Below the pieces are notes generated by a model. The model searched no databases. It was not told where the DNA came from and saw nothing but the letters and a program-made list of their open reading frames with translations. 64,000 bases of DNA from Synaphobranchus kaupii (Eukaryota; Chordata; Actinopteri; Anguilliformes; Synaphobranchidae): assembly GCA_029718625.1 (NCBI GenBank), contig CM056391.1:24740141-24804140 (forward strand), given 5' to 3'. A program made the position numbers and the translations under genes. This document shows, one piece after another, positions 1 through 27,354 of the stretch (the first letter of the stretch is position 1; every line of letters starts with the position of its first letter).

Positions 1-719
1 CCAATAGCCTATTTATGCCTAATATTTGTAGTGCCTATATGCCTAGAACATTTCATTGTTAATATGAGGTCTGTAACTACTTACGTTAACTTTGCATAAA
101 TAATAAAGCATTCTAAATAGAAACCTATTTTGCATATACCTTTATGCTTGTTTCCAAACACACATCGTATACACACGCTTTAACGTACCGAGGAACGCAT
201 TCGGCTAAATAATAAAATAATAAAATAAAGATAAATGCACAAATGTTCATGGAAATGTTCTCATGCACAGTTTGCGATCAAATGTGATTGTACACATGTT
301 TTGTGAATGAGGCCCTTTGACTGGCATGCTTGGGTAATTGTAGCCTCTCTCGTGATGCTGTTTTTCTCTACGCCTGACATGTTTGGGCACCCAACATTTT
401 TGCAAGTAATTTCTCCCCATTGTAACATCACCATTGACAATTGACTTTAGCTGTGTACTTATTTGGCTACATCTTCCTTACTCCATAAAACATCTTTTGG
501 TCAATCATAAGTGAGTAGGCTGCTATAGTTAGTGAGAAATGCACAGAAATTTTACACAATGAGGCATGGGTCAAATCTTTGCACCCTCAGTGCAATTGAA
601 TATGCAGCTGAGATAAGTCAAAGTATGTGGCCAAGGACATGCCAGGCATTCACAGACTACTATTGTTATCACTGTACAATTGTTATCAATGAGAAATACA
701 GACGAGTGACAAATTAAAG
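1..719. other. AT-rich intergenic DNA, no gene seen
   Basis: No ORF with recognisable domain content, no splice-consistent exon and no clear repeat was found here. The only open frames are short and low in complexity. Confidence 0.5.
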
Positions 720-732
720 GAAAAAGCAACAT

Positions 733-1160
733 AAAGTGTCTTAGTGGTGTTGGGCCACCAGGAGCCACCAGAACAGCTTCAATGCTCCTTGGCATAGATT
801 CTACCTCTAGTCTAACATATATTCTAGTCTCTGGAACTCTACTGGAGGGACAGAACACCATTCTTCCAAAAGATATTCCCTCATGTTTTGATGATAGGAT
901 GGAGACTGAGTGCTGTCTAACGCGTCGATCCAAAATCTCCCATAGGTGTTCAATTGGGTTGAGATCTGGTGACTGCGGAGGCCATCGCAGATGATTCATC
1001 GTCATCCTGTAAGAGACCACTCCCATCAGGATAGAAATGTTTCATCGTAGGATAAAGGTTATCACTCAGAGTAACTTTATTTTTGAGGACAAGTGGACAC
1101 AAACCATTCCAGGAAAATGCCACAGGGTCTTTCCCCTTTAATTTGTCACCCGTCTGGATG
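733..1160 (-). mobile_element. Tc1/mariner transposase remnant
   Basis: Read on the - strand, about 950-1000 encodes the signature [15 protein letters not shown], which surrounds the last catalytic acid of Tc1/mariner DDE transposases. The reading frame then breaks. The + strand text from about 745 (ggccaccaggagccaccaga) to 1110 matches, as I remember it, a dispersed fish Tc1-type element. Only a C-terminal and central part remains, with stops and frameshifts and no clear paired terminal inverted repeats. This is a dead copy with no predicted activity. Confidence 0.75.
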
Positions 1161-1299
1161 ATTACTCTAATACAGTGTGGATTGCAGGGTGCGGAATCGT
1201 CAGTGGCATACAATAGAGTTCATTGGAGGAGTGTACACGCTTCATCTGGGCTTGGGTGGCCTAGCGGTAACTCGAGGCACAGGTTATGATTACAAATTG

Positions 1300-2460
1300 G
1301 GGAGAAAAAGAATAAAGGGAACAAACCATTGTAAAAGAAAGAAATGGCTAAAGATAATTTTTTTACCATAAAAACTACACCTTTGCCTGTACACAATTCG
1401 ATGATCCCATTGTAGTCAAATAGTGACCTAGTTTGGTTTATATTTTTAGCAGTATTTGAGTAACTGAATTACCAATATTACTCCTGTATGAATTAATCAA
1501 AATAGGCCAAGCATAAAATGCCTCTGTAAGATAGTAAATAATACTAGATACAATTGTGGTCAAGGCTTTCCACACATAGTAATGTTTGGAAAGCACTAAA
1601 CAGAGGCACCATGGGTATTTCAGAGGAAAACTGGGGCAATAAACAGAACAACATAAGGGGCAGAGGGGGACATTAGACCTGCCCTGACCATTTTGTATAA
1701 GCAACGCCATCTGCTAGAGCTGAAGAGAGCCAGAGATTTCAGTCTGTTAACGTGTTTGGGGGCCACCATCTCGTTACTGGTCTGATCCTCTGCACTGACC
1801 GTGTTAAACGTGCATTAGAGACAGACCCTGAGTCATGCCCTTATTAGTTTTCTCACTACACCGATTTTTATATTAATATGAATGATGATGGGCACATGGT
1901 GTATCTCGTTTATTGTGTATCTCCAATTTATTGGGTTCCCATGGTTGGAAATTACTGTATGAACACCATGAAAATAACTATATACTGACATTGCCTCAGC
2001 TCCTGTTCATGTTGGTTAATTTGTAGTTGGAGCCTGGAAACACAGATTAGGGGTAACACCTAAGGAGATTAATTTGGTTAAATACACAGCAAGCCCCGTC
2101 GGTTCCTGTTCTCAGTTTTATGTGAATTGAAAATACTGCCTAACTACTGCTGAGAGGATTCCAGAGGTTCCCTGTCTTTGAGGGAGAATGAAATTGAATA
2201 CTTGGAAAACCATGGCCAGCCAAAGTGTGTGCTGGGTATCTTTGGTCTGACAGGGATTTTGGGAGATTGGAGTAGATTTCTGTGTGTCTGAAAGAGTAGT
2301 GGAAGTAGATTAGCCCAGGGTTTTTCTGTGGAAAGGACAAGTGGACTATGTGAGAGCGAGATAAAGAACAGATGAGGCTCGGCAGTTTGAAGATATGAGC
2401 TCCTGGTCGCTCTGCTGTCACACTCTGGGATAAACTTAGAGCTGAGATCTCTGATTCATC
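1300..2460. other. intergenic DNA, nothing recognised
   Basis: No coding exon or repeat family could be supported. Short ORFs here lack domain content. Confidence 0.45.
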
Positions 2461-2464
2461 TCAC

Positions 2465-2467
<3 letters not shown>

Positions 2468-2508
<41 letters not shown>
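2468..2508. repeat. (CT)n microsatellite
   Basis: About 20 uninterrupted CT units, followed by a short GA-rich stretch so that the two can pair. The arginine/glutamate-rich ORF read across it on the - strand is an artefact of the repeat. Confidence 0.95.
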
Positions 2509-2512
<4 letters not shown>

Positions 2513-2519
2513 GAGAAAG

Positions 2520-4090
2520 AGAGAGACCTTCATCTAACTTTGTGCTTTGTGATGTAGCTGGTAACTTGTAATTATAGTGCTTTGCAGTTACACAGACTTG
2601 CTCTCCTTTCTCACCCAAACCCTACCATCTACCACCCAACATTCCTCAATGGTATTTATCATGGATTATACTGTTCCCCTTTCTGCAGCTGTGTGCTAGT
2701 TGACAAGAGAGAACCAATTATTTGAAAATGCAGTTTACGACTTTGACGCTACACATACACACATCCAGTCTCCAGGAGGAACAAAGTGCCTTGATGGAAG
2801 GATTTGTAATTCTGGCAATAGTATCACTTTACTTAAACTCCACCGAGGACAAGTCAAGTTATCAGAGGCACTTTCCAATCGCACCGATTTTGCAAAAAAA
2901 AAACAAAAAACCTTTGACATAATTTATGGGCTCAATTTCCATGACATCCGCAATTACTCTCCAGTAATCAGGGTTTCAGTGAGACAAGGATAAGTGTTTC
3001 TTGATCAAGTATTTACTCTCTTGTACCTTATGGATGGTGATTGGAAACACTACTCCCAAGGTCAAACTAGAAAGAAGTTCATTATCTTAGACTTGCTTAT
3101 CAGAAGCTCCTATAATGGAGGAAGCGTGAGGCTGATTATTTTTTAATCAGTGAAATCTTTCCCTCTGATTAATGCCTTGCTAAAAAGGTAAGGTCTGCAT
3201 TTAAAGGGAGGAGGTGCCGGGAAGGCTAGGCCCAGACAATTAAAATGATTTGTCAACCCTTTAATTTCACAGTAAAAGGATTTGTGGAATCGGGTCATTA
3301 GCAGAACTTATTGTAAAGAGCTTGACTTCAATATAGTGTCTTTTCTTAGAACGTTATATGACGTACAATACGGTTCATCTTGCAAGATCAGCTTGGCTGG
3401 TGAAAACAGGGAGACAAAATTGATTTTCGGTGACATGTTGTTTGTCAGATAAAACAATGTTTACGACTGTACTTGCCTTTGTAATTCGCCCACTTGAGAC
3501 AATCGTACTGCACTCAACTCATTGAAAGCCAGCATTGCTATCATTTATGAAGATGTATTATGTACACGCATATTATCTTATATACCTCCAAAATATAGCT
3601 GGCAAATTGTGGCGATTATCAATGTAATGTAAATCTAGTTTTCATACTGTCAGATATTGTCTATAAAAAGCTGCTCTGAATTTGTTGTTTATATTATGTT
3701 TTTATTAGGCTTTATCTTCTCTCTTTTATTATTTCTGTTATTGTGGATGGAATCTTAGTAATATAATCTTACAAAAATCTTTCATTTTCTTTGGCTTCTT
3801 TTAGCACATCAATCACATTTGTCACCAGTGACTGGTGCGACCTTTTACTTCTCTCTTACTCTGTTAAAGCCCTCAATTCTGCAAATTCATTGGACGGATT
3901 TTGAGAATCCGGACAATGATTTTGCAACTGGTGTTGGGGAACCGAATGAATGGCCCATTAGCTTCCCCCATCTACCAGTCCTCTGTTATTCTTTATATAT
4001 CCTGATGTTTGTGAAGTATAATTGCATACAGTCCATATGTCTCATTCTGTGAGCAGGTAGAGACAGGCCTTGATTGTGGAGCACAGAGAA
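2520..4090. other. intergenic DNA, nothing recognised
   Basis: AT-rich sequence with short open frames only. No splice-framed exon, transposase or RNA gene signature was seen. Confidence 0.45.
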
Positions 4091-4097
4091 AGGGAGG

Positions 4098-4113
4098 CGG
4101 GGGGGGGGGGGGG
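4098..4113. repeat. poly-G run
   Basis: Some 15-16 consecutive G residues inside a purine-rich stretch. It is prone to length error in sequencing. Confidence 0.85.
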
Positions 4114-4139
4114 TGAGAGGGAGGGGAGAGTGCAAAACA

Positions 4140-4460
4140 AGCATCAACTCAAATCAAAATGTATTTATATAGCACATTTTACAAACAAATGTCACAATAC
4201 ACTTCACAGAATACCCAGGCCTAAACCCCAACAAGAGTAAGCCAAGGGTGACAGTGGCCAGGAAAAACTCACTGGGTGGGAAAGAACCAGACGGCAGGGG
4301 GGGGCCCATCCTCCTCTGGTCAGCTTAGGGTGTGGGTTTTAATGACCAACACGGTCAATGTGTCAATGTTCACTGTGTAATGAAATTAGCGGCAGCTAGG
4401 TGACAGTCCTGAGGTGGCAACTGGGATGGTGGGTGGGAGAAGGAAGCATAATGTGGCATT
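4140..4460 (-). mobile_element. L2-type LINE 3' UTR fragment
   Basis: The reverse complement matches, segment by segment, the 3' UTR of the L2 copy that ends at 47110: the gaccagaggaggatggg block, the ggccactgt block, and the tail ending in gctatataaatacatttt. Only the 3' end is present, as expected from 5' truncation during reverse transcription. No ORF remains. The upstream limit (towards 4460) is uncertain because similarity fades. Confidence 0.65.
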
Positions 4461-4827
4461 ATGCTATGGAACTTTCAGTAGTTTCCCTGTTTATATACTG
4501 AAGAGCTACAGTTTTTTACCTACAAGAATGGAGAACATCTCCTTTACCAATATTTGTATCTAATTTATTAATTTAGCACTCACACCCCTAGTCTTATCAG
4601 AACACTTCAAACCAGGCACTTTTCCATGTGTTGTTTCTATTGAAAATAGTAATTTGCGTGTATAACAAAGTGTGGGAAAATACGAGTGTATCTGTCACCT
4701 TGAGACGAATGTTGATTGAATACAGGCCTATGAGTTGAAAACCCAAATACACTTATCAGATCCACCCTGAATATCCAGAAGTACAGAAACTGTAAATTCC
4801 AATGAACAACAACAGCAGTTACAGTTA

Positions 4828-4829
4828 CA

Positions 4830-4864
<35 letters not shown>
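4828..4864. repeat. (ATT)n microsatellite
   Basis: About 11 ATT units. The poly-asparagine and poly-isoleucine ORFs across it are artefacts. Confidence 0.95.
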
Positions 4865-5366
4865 CCATGTATACAACTGGAATTAATGTATGAATAAAGA
4901 TTTGCATCCCTGGAGCAGTGTACAAAATAACAGTATACGGTATATGAGGTGGCCTATTTGAGATATGAACGTAAGACTGCTTGATTACAAGATCAGGCCA
5001 TTAAACCCATCTAGGCGTGTCAATTTGCCTAGTGTCTCAAGAGTACCTTGCACTGTGCCAAGATTAGTGCTGAACATTTAAAAGGTCTCTGTTTCGACTA
5101 CTGTACATGATCTGGAAAGCTATTCCATGCATTAACAGCTTTATGCTTGAAGAAATACTCCCTGATAGACGACGAAATGCAGCTCGGTAAGTGTTAGTTT
5201 TAATGGGGATAAAAGTGAACATGAATCAAGCTTTATCGCTGCTCTGTTGTAGGAGCCTATTTCCAAAGCAGTGATTTTGGCCGGTCATTTCATTATGCTT
5301 CCTGACCTTGGCACCAATGAGGGAAACTACATTTGATTGTAACACGTTGTCAGTTTCATGAGTGAA

Positions 5367-5399
5367 ATATTAAATCAGCCAATTGCGCTGATTTAATAT
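5367..5399. repeat. 13-bp perfect inverted repeat
   Basis: atattaaatcagc pairs perfectly with its reverse complement 7 bases downstream. It is AT-rich with no U-run or adjacent gene, so a terminator or RNA role is not supported. Confidence 0.6.
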
Positions 5400-6099
5400 C
5401 ATTTGCTTGCCATTTGCTTTGATCATTTGATCATTTGCTTAACAGATGGTGCAGTGTAGGGTTGTGAATCCCTGCAAGCTACATTTCTAATATTGTCCAG
5501 TTGGATATCCATTGACGAAATGCAGGTGAAACTCATTGAGGGGTACAAAAACAACTTCACTGCTGGGACTCAACCTGAAACCTTCTAGTTACAAGTAAAT
5601 CCCGTAAGCGATTAGATCACAGTGTGTTCCCTTATTGTAAGTAACAAGTTTAATTATATCAAGGGGTCATCACCATTATGAAGGGACTTCACTCTCCAGA
5701 GCATTGCCCATAATAGTCCTGGATATACAGTGCATCATACTAGTTCCTAGCACAAATGATAAACCTTGTCTTATTAAAATCCCTGAATAGCTTGTTGTGC
5801 ACTAAGGAAAATTTTGGTTGTCTGCAAATAGCATATGAGAAAGGCATGCTGAGATAGCATGCCTGTGTCCGTATGTTGCCTGTTGCTGCCATCAGCATGT
5901 CTTACCTCATCACACATCTGTGTTGTTCGTCTACTGGCCTGAATTTTATACCAGTCAATAGAATTTTATTTTCATTCCCTCAGCTCAGAATAATTGGGTA
6001 TTCGGGTTGTCTTTTGAGATAAAGGGCACGGACGGTCTTCCATTTAATTCTATACATGCTGGGACAAGGTGCAACTGAACACCTCACCTAGGCTGAAGG

Positions 6100-6200
6100 T
6101 GCCTTCTGTTTATCAGGCTAAGGTATGCCTTAACACACAGTAAGTGGCTTCTGTTTATCAGGCTAAGGTATGCCTGATAACTCACAGTGAGTGGCTTCTG
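6100..6200. repeat. two-copy ~52-bp tandem duplication
   Basis: The block ttctgtttatcaggctaagg followed by tatgcct occurs twice about 52 bases apart. It lies in unannotated intergenic DNA. Confidence 0.7.
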
Positions 6201-6474
6201 GTCTGTGCACGTCTCATTAACGCACTGACTGCCCACTAGCACAGTTACAATGTGAAATCTGATTCAATGGGAGATAAATATGAATAAAGCAAGGTATTGA
6301 TATTTTAAATGTATTTAAATTGATTTAGGGCACCTGTTTTCCACTGAACCCGAACTTGTGGAGGCTGGCCAAGCATATTTATTAATGAAGAATTGAGGGA
6401 ACCCTTCATTTGATTAACCAGCAGCCATACCATCCTCTAGCCTTCTTGTGTCAAACAGTTGAACCAAAGCGGGG

Positions 6475-6760
6475 CTGGGCTTAATTAGTACTGCGTTGAT
6501 GGTGGGAGATCACCTCAAAAATCCAGGGTGCTGCTGGAAGTGCCATTGGTTGGCCAGCCACTAGACAGCACTCTCACCTCTGGACAAAATTAAATCTGAT
6601 GTTGTTGCAATGGTGTCGTCCATTGGGTGGGACGTTAAACTAAGTTCCCCATACATTGTTGTTAATGAAGGTCCCATGGAACCTTTTGAAAGACTAGTGA
6701 TGTTGGGCCCAGTGTCCTAATCAAATTACCAAAAAAAAAAACTACAACTGTATATGCACA
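6475..6760 (+). mobile_element. degraded 5S rRNA-derived SINE (SINE3-like)
   Basis: The order of blocks matches the better-preserved copy at 51326-51892: attagtactgcgttgatggtgggaga (the 5S box C region), gtgctgctggaagtg, then gggacgttaaac and gatcccatgg-like text, ending in the ggtgtcctaa-like block. It is strongly diverged and lacks the 5' box A portion, so it is an old copy. Confidence 0.6.
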
Positions 6761-6769
6761 TGATGATTC

Positions 6770-7433
6770 ACTTGTAGATGGTTCACTATGCAGTCCTTTG
6801 ATTCCCAACCCATCACAGTGAAAATAGAGAACTGAGTTCTCAGTCGACCTGCATGTTTAATTAAAGGTTAAAAATAATAGTGTAGTGTACATTATCGTGT
6901 TTTGGGGCAGCCTATGGTTCAACTGCTGATATCGCACTCTTCAAGGTGAGCGGTGGGTCATCCTCCCACACAGTTTCATGCTCGGGTAAATGTCTAGCAA
7001 TTATACCTTTTGTTATTGGCAAAACTAATGGTGAGAACAAGCGCAAGTGCAGTACAAGCTATTGTTGTGGATTGGGTTGAAAAAACAACCAGCAAGAAGT
7101 TTGTCATCACTGCACAGAAGCTTGAGCTAAACAATGGGTACAAGGTCTGACTCAATAAAACAGATTTATTTTACCCGTATTGTTAATTTACTCAGGGTTA
7201 ATCACAGAGCCTGTTTTGCTGTTTATCCATTTTGAAATGTCATAAAAATGATTTTAGCATCTTGTATACAAATTAAACACACCTGTAGTTGTGCCCAACC
7301 TGAGATTTTATCCTTTTGCCTTGCCCATCCTCCACATTGCAGTGCTTCCTATTCTGGCCCGTGTTCTTCACTTTTGAAGGCTCAAAAACAATGCTTCCTC
7401 CCTGTGACACAGTACTTAATTTCTGGAAGTTAC

Positions 7434-7437
<4 letters not shown>
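6770..7437. other. intergenic DNA, nothing recognised
   Basis: No gene or named repeat supported between the 5S-type SINE and the poly-A run. Confidence 0.4.

Positions 7438-7466
<29 letters not shown>
7438..7466. repeat. poly-A run
   Basis: Twenty-nine A residues. No retroposed gene body was identified just upstream, so it is not clearly a retroposon tail. Confidence 0.9.
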
Positions 7467-7468
<2 letters not shown>

Positions 7469-7819
7469 TTAATTCCGTTTAGGTGATGTTAGCAGGAAGC
7501 AGGGCACTGTGCCAGCATGGGCCTTCCGGAGTGTATCATTTGAATACATTCCAGATTTCACCAGCGAAAGCTCTCAAACTAATTGCACTGACAAAGAAAC
7601 ACAAAAAAATGCATAAATTCAATGCTGGAGTTGGAGAAAGCAACGTACCTATAAGCAACTTGTGAACCTTTATATAGTAGCCTGCAGCTGATGACTCCGG
7701 AGATGGCACAAATAGGTTCACAACAGAGGCATCTATAATACACTGTATCTCCTTTTTTTGAGTTATAGTTCCAGGGCTTTTCAGCTTTGTTAAACTGCGC
7801 AGTGTAGAGAGACAGGAGG

Positions 7820-7940
7820 AATGGGAGCAAGAGAGAGGAAGGGACATGCGACAAGGGTGGCCGGATTCGAACCGCCGACATTGTGGCTCACAATGAGATG
7901 GTGCTCTTACAGGCTCTGCCACTGAGACACTCCTGTACAT
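7820..7940 (-). mobile_element. tRNA-derived SINE head
   Basis: On the - strand the sequence begins gtgtctcagtggcagagcc (box A-like) and carries ggttcgaatcc (box B) about 55 bases later, followed by a unique body. It cannot fold as a full functional tRNA and lies in an anonymous repeat context. It is called a SINE and not a tRNA gene. Confidence 0.65.
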
Positions 7941-8458
7941 CTCCTTTTTTTAATAACATTTTATATTTAGAGTCCATTAAACCATTATTACAATATTAGT
8001 ATTTATTAAGATGAATTAATGGCTTAGCTTTGTTTGTTATTGAAATTGTTCTACATTGCCTGCCTTATACACTTTTTTCAGCCACTGTAAATTACAGTAA
8101 ATCAGTTGTCTTTGAACATAGAGTTAGTGTAATGAAACATTAGATCACTGTTCAAAAATCTACTTGTAGTATGTCAGCAGTCTCTACTTTAAAAGAGACA
8201 CTGAAATAAATGTTAATGATATAATCATTTTTTAATGTTTGTCCCCTTTGTTGAGATATATTGGCTTAGCCACTAAGAAACCCTCATAATGTCTTGCAAA
8301 TTACACTTAATAAAGAGTGTTACCGCATTGCTTGTGCATCGGGTCAAGGCAATTAAGATTGTATCTAGATCTAGGATGTAGAACTGGCGCAGTCATTTAC
8401 CCACTCAGAACAGAGCCAATGAAAAACAGTGGGCCCAGTGGTGTGCAGTAGTTGAATG

Positions 8459-8488
8459 TTGTGTGTGTGCGTGTGTGTGTGTGCGTGA
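8459..8488. repeat. (GT)n microsatellite
   Basis: GT-rich tract with occasional GC interruptions, followed by a short (TCTG)n stretch. Confidence 0.85.
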
Positions 8489-10125
8489 GTGAGTACATGC
8501 ATGTTGTCTGTCTGTCTGTGGATTTGTGTATCGTTGAGGGGGAATTGAGCATTTTAGTAAGTACCTCTCCTCAGTTCGGGTCAATTACACGCACAGAAAC
8601 AAAAAAAAATGTTAGATACTAGAAATTGACAGAAATTGCTTCTGGCCTGCTGCCCTGAGCTGGCTCTGACTGGGTACTAGCTGTTCAGCATCACTAGTTT
8701 CACTTCTGAGCCATTGCCCATAGTCACAGATCAACGCTTCCCACCTGGCTATTTTCCTCATCCCTAGACTGTCTTATGCTGTATTGACATCAGTAACAGC
8801 CAGGAGAGCATACTATCTAGACTAAGCCTGCTGGAGATGACCTGCTATGCTGCCTCTTCCCCACTATGCCTCTGGGACTTTGGGGAATGGGTTGGCATAG
8901 TCACCTTGGCAACCAAAGGTGAAGATAAAATTAACGTTTGCAGATGGTTTCCAAGAGTCATTGGTTGCATTCAAAATATATCGTAAACCACAATGGAATT
9001 ATGCATATAATCTATTTGATTATTCAGTTGCAAAGCACTTCTGTAAACCATTGTGATATGCTGTGAGTGAGTCATTTATAAATTTGGTCGTGAGTGGTTT
9101 TGAATAAATATTGTAAAAGTAAAACAAAAAAAAAAGTACAGTATATTCTGCTGCAAGCTGGACTTCCAACAATGAAGAGCGAAGGTTTTCTTGTAGAGAT
9201 GCTTATGGACATCACTGAAGTTCCTGTAATATCAGGTCAGCACAAAGGCAGTAGATCATTTTTATCATTGAAATGTGGGCAATAACACCCTTGCACCAGG
9301 AGAGAAAGATATATGGCAAAAGAGGGACCAATGACAGTTTTGCAGACTTTGAGAAGTTGTACTCTATAAATTAATTCCAGGCTTGGAGCAAGTTTTGCCT
9401 ACAAAGTAAACTTGGAATCTCTCCCAAAGGCCCCTTAGAGGTTGCGGTGATGGGTTCCTGGAGAGACAGTTAACTCTGGAGCCATTCAGTGACCTGCACT
9501 AGGATTTGAGGGCATGTATTTACTCAGTCCATTTCCTTCTGTCTACTATTATCACTTCCTGAGCAGCAGGGCATCCCTGGGGTGACATTTACCACCTCAT
9601 GCTTTAAAGCGCAGGGCTTGTTTTAAAATGCTAAACTTTCCCAGCCTGCTGTAACATAGTTTACCAGTGAATACTATCAACCGGCAGAGATACGCATGAT
9701 GGTTTTCCTGTCGCGACAACCTGCCATCTATAGGGGAGGGGGAGTGAAACAGACGTTGTATGGCCAGATGCTATTAAGGATGGCATGGACTCTGAACGTT
9801 TGTGGATATCACAAACTTAGCCTTTAACAGCTAGAATTGAATTTGAATATACTGTCTAGCAACAGGGAATTTGAATTTGAAGCAGTGGCCCTCAGATTCA
9901 TCGGGGTAATCGTCTACTGCACCCTCTAATTAAAATGTTGTACTTGCAACCGCTGCTCTGCAATAAACACTGTTATATAGCCTGTCACTGAATGTCTTTT
10001 AACAATACATCCGCGATAAGCCTGCTCTTTCAGAAATTTAGGTGGGCTGTTGGCAGGGAAGAAACCTGGTCATATACTTTCTTCTTGTTGCTTTGCTGAT
10101 TTCTTTTATAAAAAAAACTAAAGAA

Positions 10126-10285
10126 AGAAACACTGTCTGGCACTCGTGACAAAAGGACCCTATTAATATTGACTGGCCTTTGAAGTGTTAGTGGGGAGGA
10201 TGACACACTGCCAAATGAAAACATTGTCAGGTGCTAATGGCACAGGGACCCTGTTACTGTAGACTGGCATCTGAAGTGTTATTGG
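10126..10285. repeat. diverged ~95-bp tandem duplication
   Basis: Two diverged copies align in order: acactgtctgg / acattgtcagg, gaccct / gaccct, gactggcctttgaagtgtta / gactggcatctgaagtgtta. No coding signal. Confidence 0.6.
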
Positions 10286-11905
10286 CGAGCCGAGGCTGTG
10301 TCATGATGGTAAATGCCACCTCGTAATTGCTTCCTCGTCGCTCGCCCTCGGATGTGACTCCCCGGATCAGAATAAGGTGGTAAGCCATGCATGAAACGAA
10401 GGGTTGGGGAGGGGGGGGGTTAAAGGTCTAGAGGGCTAAACACATTTCTGGATTTTTTATGCCAATTTATCACTGCCCCCCCTTGGACTAACACCTCTTA
10501 TTGTTCGAGGAAATCAGAAAAATGAGACGAAAAGACGTTTATTACGGTGTTTATTCCTGTGGAAATGTGGCAGGACTGGAATAAGATTTTTGTCTGGAGA
10601 ATTTCTTCACCTATTCAACCCTTTTCACCTATGGCCTGACCCGGTTAAGGCACTCTTCAGGTTACGGCAAGTGTGAAAGGGGCTTTTGAAATTTTATTTC
10701 CATACATATACTCAAATAAAGAAGTCATCCGCAGTCGATGGCTATGTTCTGTAATTTCTTAGGATGACATCGTTTGAGAGTGTGAGTGAGACCAGGTTGT
10801 GCGGTACACTGTCATTAAGCGCTGGAACCATTAAATCATATTGGCACTGCAATGGCATTTTCATCTTGGTATCTCAAATGTCTTGGCGCTGTAGACACTG
10901 TTGCCATTTTTTCCTTTGGCAAAGACTAATGTCAATGTTTTTATTGCTGTCGTCCTGCTTGCTTGTTTGAAGAAGGACATCAGCAAATTAGTTTTACATC
11001 TAGATTTTATCCTGATTATTTCAGGCTTGGTGTTCAGGGTCATCCTGATCTAAACACAGGGGTATCAGACAAAGGTGTTTGAATTTAAGAGGTCCCAAAA
11101 AATACATGTAATTTTGCAATGGCGGTTTTGAATAATTATTCTAATAGTGAAACAAAAAACTAATAGATTCTGCCACAAGCTAAAGTTCAAACAATGAACA
11201 GAATGTAAACAATGTAAAATGTGAACAAAATGTGTGAGCTTAAAATTGGCCTCCCAAAGCACATAACAAGTCTCTTGCCCTTTGGTTAATGCCCAGCTCT
11301 CCTTCAACAACCCTCGGGCTGCTGTGGCTTGATTCAAAAACTATCTTACTATACTATAGGTGTGTTATACCGAAAGCATCTTATGTAAGAGAAGGTAAGT
11401 CATGTTCGACACACGTGCGCTACCCCTTTCTTGTTTCATATTACCAGGTTTGAAACCCTTAGTCTGAACTATATTTCAGCATTGTCACATGGCATTGTAC
11501 AAATACAATATGGAGCACTGCTTTTGAGCTAAGGTATAAAGTATTCAGTGTATGCTCATATGCACGACAAAAGAATGGCATAAGAGCTATGAAAAGATTT
11601 TTAAAATGTTTAAACTATGGTTCTATGTGTAATGCTACAGAACCTCACTTCTCATCTCAATTACATTGGGCTTTTCTTGATTTATGGCAGGATAACATTA
11701 AGCTTTTATGTGTACGTGAAGTTGTCTCCGGAATGGTTTATTTAATATTTATAACAACTCCATGCAATGCCAAACATAATATTTAGACTGAATGTAAATA
11801 TGTCTTATGTATATAAGGTTCTATTAATGTAGAATAAAAACGTTTAATAAAATGTATTATCTTTATGAAAATGGCAGATTACTTTGTGGGTTTGTGAGAA
11901 CAGCT

Positions 11906-11974
11906 AACTCTCTCCTCTCTCCTTCTCCTTCTCTCTTCTCCTTCTCTCTTCTCCTTCTCCTTCTCTCTTCTCAG
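11906..11974 (+). promoter_or_regulatory. pyrimidine tract and 3' splice acceptor upstream of the large2 start exon
   Basis: About 65 bases of nearly pure CT sequence (ctctcctt/ctcttct units) end in ctcag at 11970-11974, a strong acceptor. The large2 ATG follows 86 bases later. The start codon therefore probably sits in the second transcript exon, with at least one non-coding exon further upstream. The tract is also a microsatellite, so its length may vary. Confidence 0.6.
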
Positions 11975-12059
11975 CAGATGATAGGATGCTGCAGCTAGCC
12001 AGAGTGGGACTGAGCCCCACCTGAACACCGTCCCATCCTCACACCCTCACCTTCCCACA

Positions 12060-27354
<15,295 letters not shown>

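Larger units (their letters stand above)
7945..11905. other. region upstream of large2; no coding exon recognised
   Basis: Contains a (GT)n tract at about 8459-8488 and the ~95-bp duplication at 10126-10285. The putative non-coding first exon and promoter of large2 probably lie in or beyond this stretch, but no core promoter could be placed with confidence. Confidence 0.4.

Noticed and set aside
4728..4925. Poly-asparagine/poly-isoleucine ORFs
   Set aside because: They are translations of the (ATT)n microsatellite.
7820..7940. Genuine tRNA gene on the - strand
   Set aside because: Box A and box B are present but the acceptor stem does not close and a repeat body follows. The same applies to the heads at 14054, 23888 and 53647.
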